Assembly: GCA_027625915.1 (NCBI GenBank)
Contig: JANTQA010000012.1
Location: 3,804,501 to 3,868,500, forward strand
Source of the DNA: Anaeramoeba flamelloides
Lineage: Eukaryota; Metamonada; Anaeramoebidae
Length of the DNA: 64,000 nt
Direction: 5' to 3'
The position numbers and the translations under genes were made by a program. The first letter of the stretch is position 1, and each line of letters begins with the position of its first letter. Of this stretch, positions 10,905 through 21,740 are shown one piece after another. Below the pieces are notes generated by a model. It saw only the letters and a program-made list of their open reading frames with translations, was not told the origin of the DNA and made no database searches.

Positions 10905-12172
10905 GAGGTTTTGATGATAAGATGCTATAATTCACGATAAAGTTACAAAAATCTCGATAATTTCAATCAAATCGCGATATATCAGAAAATCGTGATATTC
11001 AATATTATCGCGATAATATAACAAATCGCGATATTCTATAAAATCGTGATAATTATTAAAAAATCTTAATAAATGCCAAAATATCGCGATTAACAAGTAA
11101 TCTCGATATAATAGTTGATGGGTTTTTGGGTTAATTGAGAAATATTTTTAAAAAAAAATTTTTTTTGATCAAAAAACAGATTAGGTGAAAAAAAGTTATT
11201 CTTTGAAAAAACAACAAAAAAGATACTTGATCGAATCAAGGATCAGATCAAAGAGTTTTATTGTGTTTTCATTTTATTTGGTTGACAAACCTATCGATCC
11301 TTTAAGATCAACAACAATAAGAACTAAAGAGAAATAAATATTTTTTCAGTTAATCGTGATGTTGTAAATTGAGTTGAAAAAAACGGCTTCTAAAACAACC
11401 AACCGTTTGTCTGTTCTTTAAAGAATGTGATCTTGGGTTACAATATTTTCATTTTTTCTCAGCAAGCTAAAAGGAGTTGGATAACTCTTCAAAAGATTTC
11501 ACAACATCCTTGCCAGATGATCACCAATTATTAAGATTTTTTATACAATACTTGTCTTCTTCTTCTTTTTCTTCTTTGAGAATCTTTGTTTTGGACAGAA
11601 AACACAATTAGAGCTTAGTGGTTTTTGTTTGATCGATCACCAAAAAGAATGAAAATTATTCTTTATTCTTTTTGGCTATTTAAAATTGTGAAGGTAACAA
11701 CTCCATTTTAAGAAAACACACATAATTTATATTCAAGTGTATTGATGAGATTGGTAATTATTAGTTTGATCATAAAATTTGTTTGAGATTTTATATTTTG
11801 TTAAAAAAAAAATGAAAAGAATAAAATTTTTTTCCACAACAAATCAAACTCATTCAGTTTAGAAAAGTTTTCTGTCTTTCAAAACTTTCAAACACTTGAA
11901 GACAGTTCAGAACCCTTACAAACACTTTATGGCATTATTAAAGGGAAAGGTGTTGTAAAGTATCAAGACTTTGTAAAAGTCAAGAGATTTTTTTTAAGAT
12001 GATTTCAAAAAAATAATTTTTCATTAATTCGCGATAATATGAATATCGCGATAATGTTGTTTATCGCGATTTTATGATTTTTCGCGATAAAGTTGGACTA
12101 ATCACGATTTTTTTAATACTATTGCGATTTTATTGTTAATATCAGGATAATATATGTTATCATCAAAACCTC
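10905..12172. mobile_element. Non-autonomous DNA transposon E1 (1,268 bp) with TATCGCGATA subterminal repeats
   Basis: The termini are GAGGTTTTGATGATAA at the left and its reverse complement at the right, each flanked by TA. The outer 200 bp of both ends carry repeated palindromes of the form (T)ATCGCGAT(A). Four lie in the left arm (about 10975-11090) and about five in the right arm (about 12025-12130), several degenerate. The middle 850 bp has no ORF but is conserved in E2 (about 61700-63005), so it is part of the element. TA duplications fit Tc1/mariner-like or related superfamilies; no transposase is visible. Confidence 0.85.
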
Positions 12173-12485
12173 TATTTTTTTATTTCAAGTTATATTTGGA
12201 AACGATTGAAAAAATTCCCAAGCGAATAAATTGGCTGTAGTGTGTTGAAAACAACAGATTAATGGTTACTTTTTGGCTAACATTCCAATCTAGATGAGTA
12301 AATTGAACTTAAATTCACTCCAAGGGTTCTCCTTTTTTAAACTTAAATAATTTATATTTTCTTTTAAAATATTAAGAATCTTCAAATTTGATTCTCTTAC
12401 TTTTTCAAAAAAACTGAGTAAAAATAAATCAATTGAAATCACACAAAAGAAAAAGAAACACTATTTATATCAACCATTTGGAAAA

Positions 12486-12903
12486 AAAGTGAAAAAAAGT
12501 TCTAAATTGGGAAATCTAACGAGAAACCTAACTGAAAACAAAGAGTAAAACCAATTAAAAGAAGAAACCATATTAACTTGAAATAATAAATCATTATATT
12601 ATTTTCCATCAAACTAACAAATACAATTAAAATATATTTGATTATCAAAATTGTAGTGTGGTTTTGGTAATCTCGTAAAAATAGTCAATTTTTTACAACA
12701 TATTTTTAATAAGAGAATTAGTCAAAGAAAAACCCATACCAAAAGATAGTTTTAAAAAAACTGCTATTGTGGCGAATCCTTCATTTTGTCCTTATTTATT
12801 AATTTTTTTTTAAATAATTGATCTTACTTTGAATTTTCAGGTTTTATTGATATCCTATGATTCTTTTAATGTTTCTAATTAAAAATCAAGTTGAACTTTT
12901 TTC
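12486..12903. mobile_element. MITE H2 (diverged copy)
   Basis: The right end (about 12832-12903) has the H-type terminus TTTTCAGGTTT...TTCTAATTAAAAATC...GTTGAAC. The left end near 12490 shows the matching but more decayed inverted repeat. An interior block (AAATAGTCAATTTTTT followed by CAACA) matches copy H1 in opposite orientation. It has no ORF. Confidence 0.6.
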
Positions 12904-14374
12904 CTTAATGATAAAGAAAAAGAAAAATCAATCTGTTGATCTTAAAAAATCAAGTCTCATTTGAAGGTTACAATTGAAACGTACTTTAGAATAATTGTTT
13001 CTTTTCACTTTATATTAATTTTTAATAATACTCTTACGAAAGTGATACTAATATTTTCAGAATAAATGGACCAGTATTTACGCTTCAATTTTCTTTTTTT
13101 CTTTTATTTTCAAAGAAATAAATGTGGTTTGTGATCACTCTTTATTTAACACCTACTTTTTTAAATTGGGTGTTTCTGTGTTCGTTGTTAAAATGGTGGG
13201 ACAACTCCCCATTATCCTCAAATGAAACTCAGATTTTATGAATTGGAAAAACGAAGATCTCAAAAATGGAAATCAGCTGAAATTTTATCCTCTTTAAATA
13301 TAAAATACTGGGAAATTCCAATAAATTTAATGAAATTTTTAATTCAATTTTCATTTTTGTAATCTATAATCTCAAACAATAAAACAACACAGGAGGAAGA
13401 ATCTTTTGAAAGTAAAACCAAATTTTCACAGTTTTTTAACATTTAAACTAATAAAATACTTTTCTTAAAGCTTGAGTAAACAAAATTTCTAAAAATGGAA
13501 TATGAAGTAAAATTTTTCTTATATTTATTTGAATTTATCAGTACTATTAATGAAAACAAAATATTTTGGTGATGGGATACTATTTAATGAGTATTTTGAT
13601 TTACAAGATATAAACTCTCTCTAAAACCAGAAAAAAAAAAAAAACAAAGACAAAATCAAGACTTTTTATATCACCAAACGGTGAGAAGTTTTCCTTTCGA
13701 ACAACTTTAATTTGAAAGTTTAGTTTGGAAAAGAGGTTAACTATTTTGTAGGTTGTTGGTCTTTGGAAACAGAAACACAAAAAATTATCGTCAAGTTTGA
13801 ATAGTTCTTAACAATTGCAAACCATTTATTACGTAATGTTGGATTTTATTAACTTAATTTTTCACCAATTTCTTGAAATCATAAAAACACATTTGAAGAA
13901 CTACCAACTCATGTTAAAGGAATACCAGTTGATATCTGAAGATGATCTTATAACAAAAAAGTAAGAAATAAAATAACAATCGAAATAAAAAGTCCAAATT
14001 ACAAAAAAACTTTTACACAGTCGCTGAGTTCTCAAATGTAATTATGTTTATGTTCAAAATATCAGAAGTGATATTTGAAATTGAAAAAAACCTAATAACA
14101 GTTTTAAGAAAAATAAATTCCTCCCAATCAAGTGTTTTCCAAATTGATCAAAGGATTAACACTCGAATTTGATAACAAAGAGATTATTACAACAGTTTCA
14201 ATTACGTAATTTTCAAATTCAGAAAGATTCATTTAAGCCTGAGAGAAGTTATATACTCAATCTTTTTTTATCAAGTTATATTGATCTCTTTAAAAAAAAA
14301 TTTACCAAAAAATTTATCATTTATTTTAATTTAGTATTAAAAAATTTTTTTTTTTTTTTTTTTTATCTTGGACT

Positions 14375-14497
14375 ATGAAGAATTTTAGGACACTTGTCTG
14401 CAGTTTCGTACAGAACCTTGTTCACCCACGCTTACACGGGGAAGAATATGTTGAAAATGTCTTATCTGAGTCCATATTTATTTTAAATAGCATTTAA
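14375..14497 (+). other. GC-rich island with 40-codon ORF, possible exon relic
   Basis: Bases 14385-14460 are near 45% GC in surroundings of about 20%. The plus strand has an ATG at 14375 and a TAA at 14495-14497 enclosing 40 codons, including a segment reading FVQNLVHPRLHGEEYVENV. The minus strand also has a partial open frame there. Composition and codon pattern look protein-derived, but no family was recognised and no second exon was found. It could be a remnant of a gene or of a transposase. Confidence 0.3.
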
Positions 14498-15002
14498 ATT
14501 AGTGTTAATATTGTGGTTTCTTTTCACAACCAAAATATATTCTTTTTTTTTAATTCTTTGATTGAGTATTTCGTTTTATTTTTAATTTTTCATTCTTTTA
14601 ATTGGTATTAAATGTGCTCACAATCTCTCATACTTCCACTCTGTCAAAGTTCATTCTTTTACTCTCTCTCTCTTTTCATATAGTTGTAAAAAAATTACAG
14701 CCATTCAAGTATATCTTGAAAAATTTTGAATATCAAATTTTGGTACTGATATAGATTTTTAAAAAGTTGAATATGACAATAAGAAAGTTCATTTTGAAGA
14801 TTTTTTATCTTGATGCATTTCTGTGAAATATAATCCTCTTATATGATTAATAAATATTCATTGTTTTATATTTTTCAAGTAAATTATATCAAATATATCA
14901 AGTGAGGTAGATCTGAAAAATATAGCTTCATTTTGGATATTTTTTTAAATATTTTTTACTCTATAAAAATAACAAAATTATTTTTCAAGAATTTTAAATA
15001 CT

Positions 15003-15520
15003 TAATAATGTTAATGTATGTGTTTTGAGGGTTTATAATAGTGTACTTATCAAAAAATATTTTCAAATTTTTGGATCAGAATCATTTTTTTGATCAGAAC
15101 AATTTTTCTTTTTCTTTTGGTTTTTTTTGCAAATTCTTTTTTTTCCTTTTCTTTTTTTTCTGATATTTTTATTTTCTTTTTATTTTTTGATACTTTTTTT
15201 TTTTGTTTTATTTTTTGATATTGTTTTTTTTGCCAAAGATTATTTCATAAAAAAAAAGATCTTCGAAAAGACAAATAATCACATAAAAAATTGAGATTAA
15301 ATAGTGTATCTTTAAAATGTATTTAATTATTAGCTTCGGAATCTTGTTGTTAACTTTTTTTCAGTGAATTTCAGCTTTAAAAAATCAGAAATGTTATATT
15401 AAAAAATTTTATTTTAACTTTTTTTAGTTTTTAGTTTTATATTATTAATTTTTTACATAAAAATTTTTTTATAAACTCTTTTTCAAATAGAAGAGAACTG
15501 AAATTTTCAAGAATTATTCA
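15003..15520. repeat. Dispersed repeat I1
   Basis: It shares long blocks with 59595-60070: AATGTTAATG, TTTTGAGGGTTTAT, AAAATATTTTCAAATTTTTG, then GATCTTCGAAAAGACAAATA, and a tail around CTTGTTGTTAACTTTTTT. An inverted partial copy is at 25195-25400. It contains pyrimidine-rich low complexity in the middle and no ORF. The class is unknown. Confidence 0.7.
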
Positions 15521-16148
15521 AAATTGAATCAAATTAATTGTAGTATCATTCTAAAATATAAGAAACTTTTTAAAACATAAAAAAAAATACTCGTCTGAAT
15601 CTTTAAAACTCATTAAAACAAAACAATACAAATTAAAATCCAAATGTTAAAAATTGATGTGTCCTATTATTTGGAATGAGAAATCTGGTTTTGTAAATTG
15701 AAAAGAAAAAAAAATATAAAATCAATAATAACTATTGAACTGGGTGAATTGGGAAAATGTTCTTGTAAATGTATTGATAACTTTTTACACTTCAAATTTT
15801 TGTTTTTAAAAGTCTCTTTTTCATTATAAAGCTGCAATTCAACTCGATATTTTGTTGGAATTATTTTTCTTTTTTTTTTTTTGTTCCATAAATCAATCCA
15901 ATAATGATCTTTCAAAATTCCTATATCTAGCTCATTCGAAATCAAACTTAAACTGTTTTCATTTATACACTGGTAGATTATTTCCAAATTGGTTTCTTCT
16001 TATCTTGGTTTTTCATTTTCCTACTGTTCAATATCTATAAATAAAATAAAATAAATATGAAAAAATGAATAATTAAAAGGAAAATCACAAGTAAGTAATT
16101 ATCTTATTAACAATCAAATTCGTTTGTATTGATGGTTTGAGAGGTGTA

Positions 16149-16590
16149 CAGCCGTTCCAAGGCTACCATAAAATTATCAATAAAACACAATTGATTTTTC
16201 TATTTTGATGTTCCATTTTCAAAAAATTTAGAAATAAGAGTTATTATTCAAAAAAAATTTGATTAATGAGCTATTATTCAATTTTTGGAAAATCTAAAAA
16301 AAAATTTTCCAGATTCCATGAAACTTTAAAATTATCAGTCCAAAATCACACAAAAAAAATATCAATATTTACTGATCTTTATAAATTTACCTTTTTTGAA
16401 CAAAATTTTTAAGTGCTTCAAGAATATTCAAAATTGTTTTTTTTGATATTTCAAAAATTTGAATGATAGCTTATTTATCATTCTTTTTTGAATAATAACT
16501 CTTATTTCTGAATTTTTTGAAAAGGGAAAATAAGAATAGAAAAATCAAATGTGTTTTATTTAAAATTTTATGGTAGACTTGGAAATACTG
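16149..16590. mobile_element. MITE D1 (442 bp, ~115-bp inverted repeats)
   Basis: The left end is CAGCCGTTCCAAGGCTACCA, preceded by TA. The right end is a decayed reverse complement finishing in CTG and followed by TA. The inverted repeats run about 115 bp inward, including AGAAATAAGAGTTATTATTC. The termini match D2 and D3 for about 25 bp but the interior does not, so it is a different subfamily sharing mariner-type ends. Confidence 0.8.
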
Positions 16591-16697
16591 TAACCTATTG
16601 TTTGAAAAAGAGTTTATTTTGAATGATTTAAAAATGAATTGTGGATCATATTTAATTATTAGATGTTCTATACATCTATAAGTTGTATATATATATA

Positions 16698-17964
16698 TAG
16701 CCGTTCTAACCCTACCATGAAATCTATGATAAACAGAAAATTCATTTTCTGTATCACACTTGACTTTTTATGAAAGGATTTTATGGTTATGTGACAGCAT
16801 ATTACAAACTGTGAAATTTTAAAATATAACAAAAATTTCACATCGAGAAAATATGAAAATTTCATTTTTTGATTACAAACATAATGAATGATCAATAATT
16901 TCTAAAAAATTTTCAGGTTTTTGGTGGATCCTTAATTTCTAAAGACCTTAAAATCAAAAGGAAAGATCATTTTAAAGAAATCATAAAATTTGATCTTCGA
17001 TATTTGGAAGTTTTGTTTTGAATTTTTGAATTTGTTACAAAAACAATAAAATTTTTTTCTCAGTCTTTCAAATAAGAAATTTTTTTAAAAAACCTCGGTC
17101 AAACCATAAAATGTATATGATAGTGTAAACCGAAGATTTTTTTTTTGTATTTAAGGGGTTAGCGTCACCATAGATTTCTCTATAATCAAAGTATGTTGTA
17201 ATTGGGTATAAATGATGTTAGTACGCCATGGCTCAAATAGCTCTAAAAAATCCATTATAAATCTAATTGCACAATAAATTATTACATTTTTTACTTATGA
17301 TCACAATTAAAAAATTTCTTTTTAAAAAATTTTTTTTTAATTCCTTTTCCAAATCTAATAATAGAAACCCAAAATAATATTATTCTGATATTTAATAATT
17401 TAGATTTAGAACTTCGAAAAGTAACTATTTTTATAATTTTTTATTTTCAAAGATTAACTCAATAATCATCAACATAAAAGTACAAAGACTGGTATGTTTT
17501 GTTTGCTTTTGCTAAAGATACTTGTAGCATCAATATATTTGCATGATTTGAGAAATAATTTGTCAAAAAAATTTATTGGTTAATTATTTAATTTTTTAAA
17601 AAAAATGAATTTTTTAGTAACTAATCTACATTTCGCCACAAGTTTAAGATAGATATTTTATGACTTTGTAGTCTGAATATTGATAATTCAACCTTTAAAT
17701 TTATAGCGAAATGCAAATTTTATTCTGAAATTTTTGAGTTTTTTACAAATATAAGGATCATTTTTTATTGAGAAGATCAACAAATATTACTGCTTGACTA
17801 ATCGATTTTTTAGAGACATTTTAGCGATATAACACGAATTTGGTTACGTCCAATAACAACATACTTTGATCCTAGGCTTCTCCTTGGTAGACGCTAATCC
17901 CTTAAATGAGACAAAAAGTCAATTTCTATGTCTGTCAAATTTCATGGTAGGTTAGGAACGGCTG
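16698..17964. mobile_element. MITE D2, interrupted by element C1
   Basis: The termini read (C/T)AGCCGTTCTAACCCTACCA and its reverse complement, with TA flanks (mariner-type). The body matches D3 (24669-25189) closely, but is split after a GTATTTAA motif by the 747-bp element C1. Without C1 it would be about 515 bp, the same as D3. A 75-codon minus-strand ORF here is not conserved in D3 and is judged non-coding. Confidence 0.88.
17155..17901. mobile_element. TTAA-flanked element C1 (747 bp), piggyBac-like, nested in D2
   Basis: It begins GGGGTTAGCGTC and ends GACGCTAATCCC. TTAA lies directly outside both ends (17151-17154 and 17902-17905). The imperfect inverted repeats extend about 60 bp and include ATCAAAGTATGTTGT. 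The D3 copy has a single TTAA at the equivalent point (25128-25131), which shows target-site duplication directly. TTAA duplication is the hallmark of piggyBac transposases. There is no ORF, so it is non-autonomous. Related copies are C2 and C3. Confidence 0.88.
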
Positions 17965-19286
17965 TAGATATATATTCCTTATTTATTATTTTGGGTTATT
18001 CACACTTTTTTTTATGGTGTTTATTTTCTCCAAAAATTTTTAATGTTGGAAGTCATTTTTGGTTCTTAAATTTTATATTTTGAAGATCATAAAAAATTCT
18101 TGAATATTGGTTCATTTATTAAATTTTCTTTTATATATAAGATTTCTGATTCTCATTTTCGTCTATTTAAAAATAAATATCAGTACCAAAACTTGATACA
18201 GAAAAAAAAACACACCCTAGCTTTAGAAGGATTGTCTTAAAAATTAAAAAAAGGAATATTTCATTTAATAAAAAGGTTTTATAATTTTTCTTTTTAATTA
18301 CCCAATGGAAAAAGTCATTTAACACAGATCAGATCTTTTTTCGTTCTATTAATTACTAAAAAATATAGTTTTTTAAAAATGGGAAGGCATTTCTTTCAAG
18401 TGAATAAAGTGTTTGAGTTGTCAAGTTTAATTGAATCTCTATGAAAATAAAATAAATAAGAATGTCTAATCCCTCTAAAAGAAAAGAACATTCGTTTGTT
18501 CCCTTAGAAAAAGATTTTTGCTCAAAAAACAAAATATAATGATTTCCAACAATAACATTCAACATAAATTCGTTTCTAAAAAGTTAAAGTCAATATTCTT
18601 AAATAGGGTTACATATGTAGTTTGGTACCTAGTTTGAAGTAGTTTGTTTGAGTATTGATTTAACAAATTGTCAACACTTTTTCAATTTCTTTAGTTTTGT
18701 TTACCCAATTTAAGAATTTTTTTATTTCATATTTTCTTCTTGCTAATGACATTATATTTTTAACAACTGAATTTAAAGAGTTGTCAACCCTCTTTTAAAT
18801 TCAAAATTTGCTAATTTTTTTTAAATTTTTTGGTTACTTTCAAAAACTTTGATCAAAATTAAATCTCTCTCTTCTTTCTTAAATTTGATGAAAAAACTTT
18901 CTTTTGATTCTATACTAAAAAAAAAAAACAAATAGAAATATTTTAGATCATACTAACTAATAAAAATTCATATAAAAGTTGATAATAATAATTGTTTTGG
19001 ATTGTATAAAAAAACGAATTTATAATATTTAAACAATTCCATAAAAGAAATAAATAACATTTAAATTATTCAAGAAACCCAACTAAACATGCCCTATTTT
19101 TAAGATAAAATTGTTTCCAAACTAATTTTAATAATTTTACAAATTTTTTCTTGGAAAGTAACCTTAAAAAATTAAAAATTTAAAAAAATTTTGGATCAAA
19201 CCAAAAAAATCTCTTAAAAAAAACAAACACAAAAAAAACTTTATTTTTTTTTTAATCAACACTTTTCAGTTATCAAAATCAATAAT

Positions 19287-20071
19287 ATGTTTAATCAAAT
19301 TCAGAACGAAAAGGAAGTCCAACATGTATTTAAGATTGTCATTGTAGGTGATGGTGCTGTTGGAAAAACTACCTTTGTTAATCGTCATTTAACAGGTGAA
19401 TTTCGTAAAGAGTATTTGGCGACTGTTGGGGCTGAAGTTCACCCTCTCGTTTTTTATACTGAGATTGGTCCTGTTCTATTAAATATTTGGGATACTGCTG
19501 GCCAAGTAAAATTCATTTGCAATTTTTCTACTTTACAATTTCTTCTTAATATTTATAATCATTTTTTTTTCTTTTCTATTTAATTTATACAAATTCTTCC
19601 ACAACTCATTTCACAAACAAATAGGAAGTATTTGGGGGGCTAAGGGACGGGTACTATATCCAAGCACACGGAGCCATTGTCATGTTTGACGTCACATCAA
19701 GAGAGACGTACAAAAACGTGCCAGTATGGTACAGGGATCTTGTACGAGTAGCAGACAAAATACCAATGGTCTTAGTTGGCAACAAATGTGATATCAAAGA
19801 CAGGAAGGTCAGGGCCAAACAAATCATTTTCCACAGAAGGAAAAATATCCCTTATTATGACATCTCTGCAAAGTCGAATTACAATTTTGAAAAGCCTTTC
19901 CTTTATTTAATCAGGAGGCTTACTGGCAACCATTCTTTAAATTTTACTGTTGCGCCTTCATTGGCACCACCAATTATTCAAATCAACCAAAAAGACATGC
20001 AAAAAAATGAACAAGAACTTGAAGAAGCAACCAAAATCCCACTTCCTCAAGAAGACGAAGAAGAATTTTAA
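19287..20071 (+). CDS. RAN: Ran GTPase (nuclear transport), 2 exons
   Basis: The exons are 19287-19505 and 19625-20071; the 119-nt intron runs GTAAAA...AATAG. The product is 221 residues (human Ran is 216). Motifs are a P-loop GDGAVGKT at 21-28, switch I with [15 protein letters not shown] at 69-73 (split by the intron right after Gln), NKCD at 126-129 and SAKSN at 154-158. The C-terminal tail is acidic and ends DEEEEF, like the DEDDDL tail that binds Ran-binding proteins. [23 protein letters not shown] and the LAPP motif are Ran-specific, so a Rab or Rho is excluded. Ran-GTP drives importin/exportin cargo exchange and spindle assembly. One oddity is the residue after DTAGQE, which is Val where most Ran proteins have Lys, a position that contacts NTF2. 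Confidence 0.97.
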
Positions 20072-20549
20072 CTTTGTTTCTCTTTTTATGTTTTTTTATT
20101 TGTTCTGTTCTTCATAATAAATAATACAAACTAGAAATTGGCCTCCATGATTTTTAACAAGTAAAACCAAACCTCACACCACCACTGAAGCAACATTAAA
20201 AATCAACCTTTTTTTTCAACTTTTTTTATTATCATTTTTTTCTGATCTCAACTTTTTTGTCGATCAACAATAAGAACAACAATTCTCAATAAAAACAAAA
20301 TTTTACAAAAGAATCTTCAAATTTGCCCTTTTCAAATCAAAGATTAATTTCCAACACAACCAAACCAAATAACACAACACAAACATAACAATATCAAGTC
20401 AACCACCACTACCAGCTCAAACTCAGATATCAACTCAAATTTTTTTCTAATTCAATCACCAATAAAATTAAATACATACCAATACAATTTCTGAAATTAT
20501 CAAAAGTTTTCAACAAAACTCAAAATTACACAAAAATCAGTTAGTGACA

Positions 20550-21080
20550 AACAAATTTAATATACTCTCAATTCAATTTTAACAATCAAAATATCAAAAT
20601 CAAATTTCGAGACAAAATCAACAAAGTATATCTTTCAAAATTTCAAACTCAGGCCTCTCAAACTCAAATTAAAAAAAAATTAATTGTATTAGAAATTTAA
20701 ATTGGATAGATTTTCGTCATTTTTTCTTTTTTCAATATTCATTTTCATTTAGAATTGTCAATTAACTCAAATATATATCAACACTGAGAATGAAAAGTAA
20801 CACTCAACTAAAAAAAGATCAACAACAAATTTCAATTTATGATCTGAAATGTTGAAGTGAAAGAAGAAGAAATCAAAATTTTTTCCCATTTATAAACCAA
20901 ATAGTGATATTTTGGTAATTCAAAGTTATTTAAAAATTCCTAAAAAAAACGAGTTCCCAACAAATGAAAAAAACTCTTAATTAAATTTTAACGATCAAAA
21001 TCTAAAAAGGAAATTTCGAGACAAAATCAAAAAAATATATATTTCAAAATTTCAAACTCTGTCTTTAAAAATTCGAATCA
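20550..21080. repeat. Pair of direct repeats, ~400 bp apart
   Basis: Both units (about 20550-20680 and 20950-21080) share the order: ACTCT-AATT, AATTTTAAC(A/G)ATCAAAAT, AAATTTCGAGACAAAATCAA, TATAT-TTTCAAAATTTCAAACTC. They are the same orientation and clearly diverged. They could be an old tandem duplication or a dispersed repeat. Confidence 0.6.
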
Positions 21081-21429
21081 GAACTAATCCCAAAATCTAT
21101 AATAATGAGAAAGAGAAATTAAAACATTCCCAAATTTTATTCTTAATAAATTCAAAGGAATTTAATAATTTTTTATTATAGCAGTTTTCCTTTTGCACAT
21201 TCATCTTTCATTGTAAATTTTTCAAGAACCACAACTTGAATATGAATTAGATAAAATGAAATAGATTTTGAAATAGTTATTTCTTTGATTTTTATTTTTT
21301 GATTTATTTAACTGGTGTTGTATTATAACTATAATAAATCATTGGAATTTTACTGTTAAAGGAAGACTGTGAAGAAAAAAAAATTATTATTTATTTTTTA
21401 TTTATTCAGATAAGAGTTAATTCCTCTTA

Positions 21430-21740
21430 TTTTCCAGAATTCCTAAAATATTTCTTGAGGAATTTTATTACAAACCTAAAAAACTATTTGTTAATAAATA
21501 GGGTCAATAAGCACAATGGATCCTTTTTTGTGATAATATTAAGAATATTAATTTTTTTAATTTGGATATCCAGATTCACCCATTTTTTTTATAGGCTCGG
21601 AAATTCGATAGAAAATGATCCTTGAGCCTTCAAAGATCTAAATTTTTTTTTTTTTTTTTTTTTTTTGTATATTTCACAAAATTTTGATGTATATTTGTTC
21701 TTAACCGAAGAATATATATTTAGATAATTAGTAATTTTCG
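21430..21740. repeat. Dispersed module G1
   Basis: It shares CCAGAATTCCTAAA, then AATAAG-ACA-TGGATC, TTTATAGGCT, GAAAATGATCC, TTCACAAAATTTTGAT and a TAAGAATAT-type end with 44025-44350 and 55835-56160. There is no ORF. In the other two loci it lies next to foldback family F. Confidence 0.6.

Larger units (their letters stand above)
7552..19286. other. 11.7-kb gene-free region, transposon-rich
   Basis: No gene was recognised between the divergently transcribed permease and Ran genes. Identified contents are element A1 and a diverged A-like unit (8286-9170), B1 (10171-10361), E1 (10905-12172), H2 (about 12486-12903), a small GC-rich island (14375-14497), I1 (about 15003-15520), D1 (16149-16590), and D2 with C1 inside it (16698-17964). 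The rest (7552-8285, 9171-10170, 12904-14374, 17965-19286) is AT-rich DNA in which I see no structure beyond A/T tracts. Confidence 0.6.

Noticed and set aside
15667-15987. 106-codon minus-strand ORF
   Set aside because: It has no ATG; the frame opens at TTG after a stop, and the residues match no family by eye. It could be an exon relic, but there is no splice partner.
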